DNA of 14,483 nucleotides from an uncultured Collinsella sp. GTDB taxonomy: Bacteria; Actinomycetota; Coriobacteriia; Coriobacteriales; Coriobacteriaceae. The DNA is taken from assembly GCA_934650975.1 (NCBI GenBank), contig CAKUFW010000051.1:1-14483 (forward strand), written 5' to 3'. Every line of letters begins with the position of its first letter. The stretch's first letter is position 1. Shown here piece after piece: positions 12,686 to 14,483 of this stretch. A program made the position numbers and the translations under genes. The notes under the pieces were generated by a model. It was not told the origin of the DNA. It worked only from the letters and a program-made list of their open reading frames with translations, and ran no database searches.

Positions 12686-13789
12686 ATGAGCTACTTTATC
12701 GTTTCACATAACGCAGCGTTGGCGCTTTTGGCGCACATCCCGAATCCTCGCTTTGGGGATTCGGAACCCGAGGTCGTGTCGATTGCGGGCGCCTGCGCGC
12801 TCTGTGACCAAGAGGCGCAGGAGTTCATCGATCGCTACGACCTTGGGATTGATGTGCTGGACCTGATGGTGCCGACGCGCGCCGACCGCCGGCGGACCAA
12901 GCATGTTGCGACGCACCTATGCACCAACGAGCTCCCCGCGGGTTCGTTTATCTCGCTGGGCCACTGGAGGGGCGACTTGGATGCGTACGTATGCTCTCCC
13001 GAGCTGGCGTTTTTGCAGGCCGCCCATGATGGCGATGCAGCGGAGGCGATTTATGCCGGCTATGCCGTGACATCGGACTATCGGCTGGATAACCTTGCGC
13101 CCGGCGGGGTGACCAGCAGGGATGCGGGCATGCGCGACGGGAGGCTCACGACCAAGGAGCTCATTGCGGCGTATATCGAGAAGTCCCCCAAGGTGCGAGA
13201 TATTGCGAAAGCCAAGGCATTGCTTGCGTACGTGATCGAGGGGTCGCGCTCGCCAAGGGAGTCGGGGCTTTGCATGTTTATGTCGCTGCCTACGCGCTAC
13301 GGCGGATATGCATTGGGTAAGGCCGAGCTGAACAAGAAGTACTATATTCGCGATGGATACAGCATTGGACGCAAGCGCGAGCTTCGCGTGTTGGAGCGCA
13401 CGCCCGACATTACGCTCACAGCGAAAGCCGAGGTGGGTGTGGATAAAGTGAGGGCTGGACTGCTGCCCGAAGTGCTTACCGCGCTGGTCGATTACGACAG
13501 CGACGCCATCCATGGCGGACGTGAGAAGATCCGCAAGGACGCCGAGCGCCGCAATGAGCTGCAGATGCTCAATGGGGTGGCTTACTTTACGGTGACGACT
13601 GACCAGGCAAGTGACTACGACAAGCTCGTTAGGCTGTGCGAGCGCATTCGGCGCAAGCTGCATCGCCGCAAGCGGCCCATATTTTATAAGCCTATGACGG
13701 AGGAAGCGCGATATTTTGCTCGGGCGCGCGTCGAGACGAAGCGGTTTAAGCTCTGGCAGACCGTTATCGAGGCGCATCAGTATTGGTAG
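12686..13789 (+). CDS. Hypothetical protein with AbiEi/DUF559-like nuclease-fold C-terminus
   Basis: The ATG 12686 start gives 367 aa; the frame is open far upstream, but protein-like sequence begins at MSYFIVSHNAALALLAHIP. No ribosome site precedes it; instead TATCTT ends seven bases before the ATG, which suggests a leaderless mRNA. The C-terminal ~180 residues follow the actinobacterial AbiEi/DUF559 pattern: GSRSPRESGLCMFMSLP...GGYALGKAELN (187-216), then LVDYDSDAIH (267-276) and DAERRNELQMLNGVAYFTVT (285-304). In that family the Glu, the Asp of YDS and the following residues form a Vsr/PD-(D/E)XK-like core. Whether it is an active nuclease or a toxin-antitoxin-type protein is not clear. 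No cognate toxin gene is adjacent. It is divergent from the DUF5710 gene. Confidence 0.7.
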   Translation: MSYFIVSHNAALALLAHIPNPRFGDSEPEVVSIAGACALCDQEAQEFIDRYDLGIDVLDLMVPTRADRRRTKHVATHLCTNELPAGSFISLGHWRGDLDAYVCSPELAFLQAAHDGDAAEAIYAGYAVTSDYRLDNLAPGGVTSRDAGMRDGRLTTKELIAAYIEKSPKVRDIAKAKALLAYVIEGSRSPRESGLCMFMSLPTRYGGYALGKAELNKKYYIRDGYSIGRKRELRVLERTPDITLTAKAEVGVDKVRAGLLPEVLTALVDYDSDAIHGGREKIRKDAERRNELQMLNGVAYFTVTTDQASDYDKLVRLCERIRRKLHRRKRPIFYKPMTEEARYFARARVETKRFKLWQTVIEAHQYW

Positions 13790-13821
13790 GGCGGTCCTTT
13801 GGCGACGGGTGGGATTGCTGT

Positions 13822-14015
13822 CAGATTGAAGGTGAATGGTTTTCCCGAGAAGTGAATGACCTTATTTGGACCCCCGGAGCATCCACACTTTTTGGCGCCA
13901 AAACCGCAGGATTCAAACGACAAAACCGCAGGAAATGAGCCGCCAAAAGTGTCGATGCTCCGGGGGTCCGTTTTGGCTCGTTCACTTCTTGGGAAAACCA
14001 TTCACCTTCGATTTG
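13822..14015. repeat. Large imperfect inverted repeat (about 190 bp)
   Basis: Arms 13828-13890 and 13947-14009 are reverse complements at roughly 53 of 63 positions, and no gap is needed about the centre near 13918. The best conserved blocks are GAAGGTGAATGGTTTTCCC (13828-13846) and GGACCCCCGGAGCAT (13868-13882). The centre holds two copies of AAAACCGCAGGA (13900-13911, 13922-13933), 22 bases apart. It could be a MITE-like element, an extragenic repeat, or a structured RNA. Open frames on both strands cross it and encode similar peptides because of the symmetry; I do not accept them as genes. Confidence 0.85.
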
Positions 14016-14089
14016 GGACGGTTGTTCAGAAGCGGCCTCGAGGCCTATTCGGGTCTGATTGGGGCGATTACCAGGGTTGTTTGGGTGAT

Positions 14090-14310
14090 TTTGGCATGAT
14101 TGGGATGTCCACCGGCGGTGCGGAAGCGACTTCGGGCTCGGTCGAGGTGTCTGCCGGCGGTGCGGATGTGGCCTCGGCTGCATTAGGGATGGCTGCTGGC
14201 GGTTTGGGAGCGACTTTGGGCTTGGCTGGAGATGGTCCCCAGCGGTACGGAAGCGGCTTTGGACTTGGTTGGGATGTTTGCTGGCGTTGTTGAGGCGGCT
14301 TTGGGCGCTG
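14090..14310. repeat. Degenerate tandem repeats of about 35 bp
   Basis: Variants of [T/C]GCCGGCGGTGCGGAAGCG followed by a TTCGGGCTCGG-like segment recur, near 14110, 14145, 14190, 14240 and 14280. One + frame reads STGGAEATSGS, SAGGADVASAA, AAGGLGATLGL. This could be a low-complexity coding fragment, but the frame has no ribosome site and starts inside the inverted repeat, so I list it as a repeat tract only. Confidence 0.5.
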
Positions 14311-14331
14311 CGACGCCCTCTTGGCTTGGTG

Positions 14332-14371
14332 GCGTAAAGCAAAACAGCTCAGAGGCGAAGGCTCTGAGCTG
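14332..14371 (-). terminator. Terminator of the tRNA-Val gene
   Basis: On the - strand CAGCTCAGAG (complement of 14362-14371) pairs with CTCTGAGCTG (complement of 14345-14354) around a short loop, followed by TTTTGCTTT. It lies directly past the 3' end of the tRNA. Confidence 0.85.
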
Positions 14372-14379
14372 CGAACATT

Positions 14380-14454
14380 TGGTGGGCGTTAGAAGATTTG
14401 AACTTCTGACCTCTTCCGTGTCAGGGAAGCGCTCTCCCCCTGAGCTAAACGCCC
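14380..14454 (-). tRNA. tRNA-Val (anticodon GAC)
   Basis: The 75-nt cloverleaf on the - strand has acceptor GGGCGTT/AACGCCC, D-arm GCTC/GAGC, anticodon stem CTTCC/GGAAG with loop CTGACAC (anticodon GAC), and T-arm AGAAG-TTCAAAT-CTTCT. The CCA end is encoded (TGG at 14380-14382). It decodes valine GUC/GUU. A terminator follows. Confidence 0.95.
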
Positions 14455-14483
14455 GATCAAGGGTGCGCGAGTGCGCAGGGAAT

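Noticed and set aside
13856..14293. Open frame of 145 aa on the + strand
   Set aside because: It begins inside the large inverted repeat, has no ribosome site, is low-complexity in the second half, and an equally long frame exists on the other strand as a consequence of the repeat symmetry.
13821..14342. Open frame of 173 aa on the - strand
   Set aside because: Composition (Pro/Ser/Gln/Arg-rich) follows from the degenerate repeats on the other strand; it ends in the inverted repeat and has no supporting start.

Overview
The window looks like an accessory stretch of a Coriobacteriia genome, most likely Collinsella or a close relative. The reasons are high-GC coding sequence, tandem exported proteins with the 'GSAT[F/Y]AWFVSN' signal seen in Coriobacteriia and Firmicutes, a mannose-family PTS linked to a FrlB-like deglycase, and several actinobacterial hypothetical families. 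The genus is an inference from family content.

Left part (1-2930): the tail of an unidentified + strand gene converges on a small unidentified - strand gene across a strong hairpin. Two tandem paralogous exported proteins follow (262 and 314 aa). They carry an alternate, SipW-type signal, are separated by an intercistronic terminator, and are closed by a second terminator. They look like surface-fibre or matrix subunits. Middle-left (2988-4500): an HNH nuclease, a 67-aa zinc-ribbon gene, and a short leftover of the 3' end of a DUF4143-type ATPase gene.

Centre (4570-8600): a complete-looking regulated sugar locus. A GntR/UTRA regulator is followed by an operon of a FrlB-like SIS-domain deglycase and PTS EIIB, EIIC and EIID. 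Two closely related palindromes, one in front of the regulator and one in front of the operon, are the likely operators. Import with phosphorylation by the PTS, then cleavage by the deglycase, fits use of an Amadori product such as fructoselysine or glucoselysine. No EIIA is encoded here.

Right of the PTS locus (8600-9715) is a zone of gene tails: a second copy of the zinc-ribbon 3' end, the C-terminal part of a DUF4143 ATPase, a 23-bp palindromic tandem repeat, and the 3' end of a DUF5710 gene. These tails are copies of sequences elsewhere in the window. As a result the PTS locus lies between direct repeats (4321-4494 and 8846-9026), and a SIR2-domain gene (9807-11402, -) lies between another pair (9576-9637 and 11671-11732). 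The second pair is the 3' end of the intact DUF5710 gene at 11671-12369. Both modules therefore look like insertions, exchanges or deletable cassettes bounded by duplicated gene ends.

Right end (12370-14483): a 367-aa protein with an AbiEi/DUF559-like nuclease-fold C-terminus and an apparently leaderless start; a large inverted repeat of about 190 bp; a tract of degenerate repeats; and a - strand tRNA-Val(GAC) with its terminator. SIR2, HNH and DUF559-like genes give the region a possible phage-defence flavour, but no complete known defence system was recognised.
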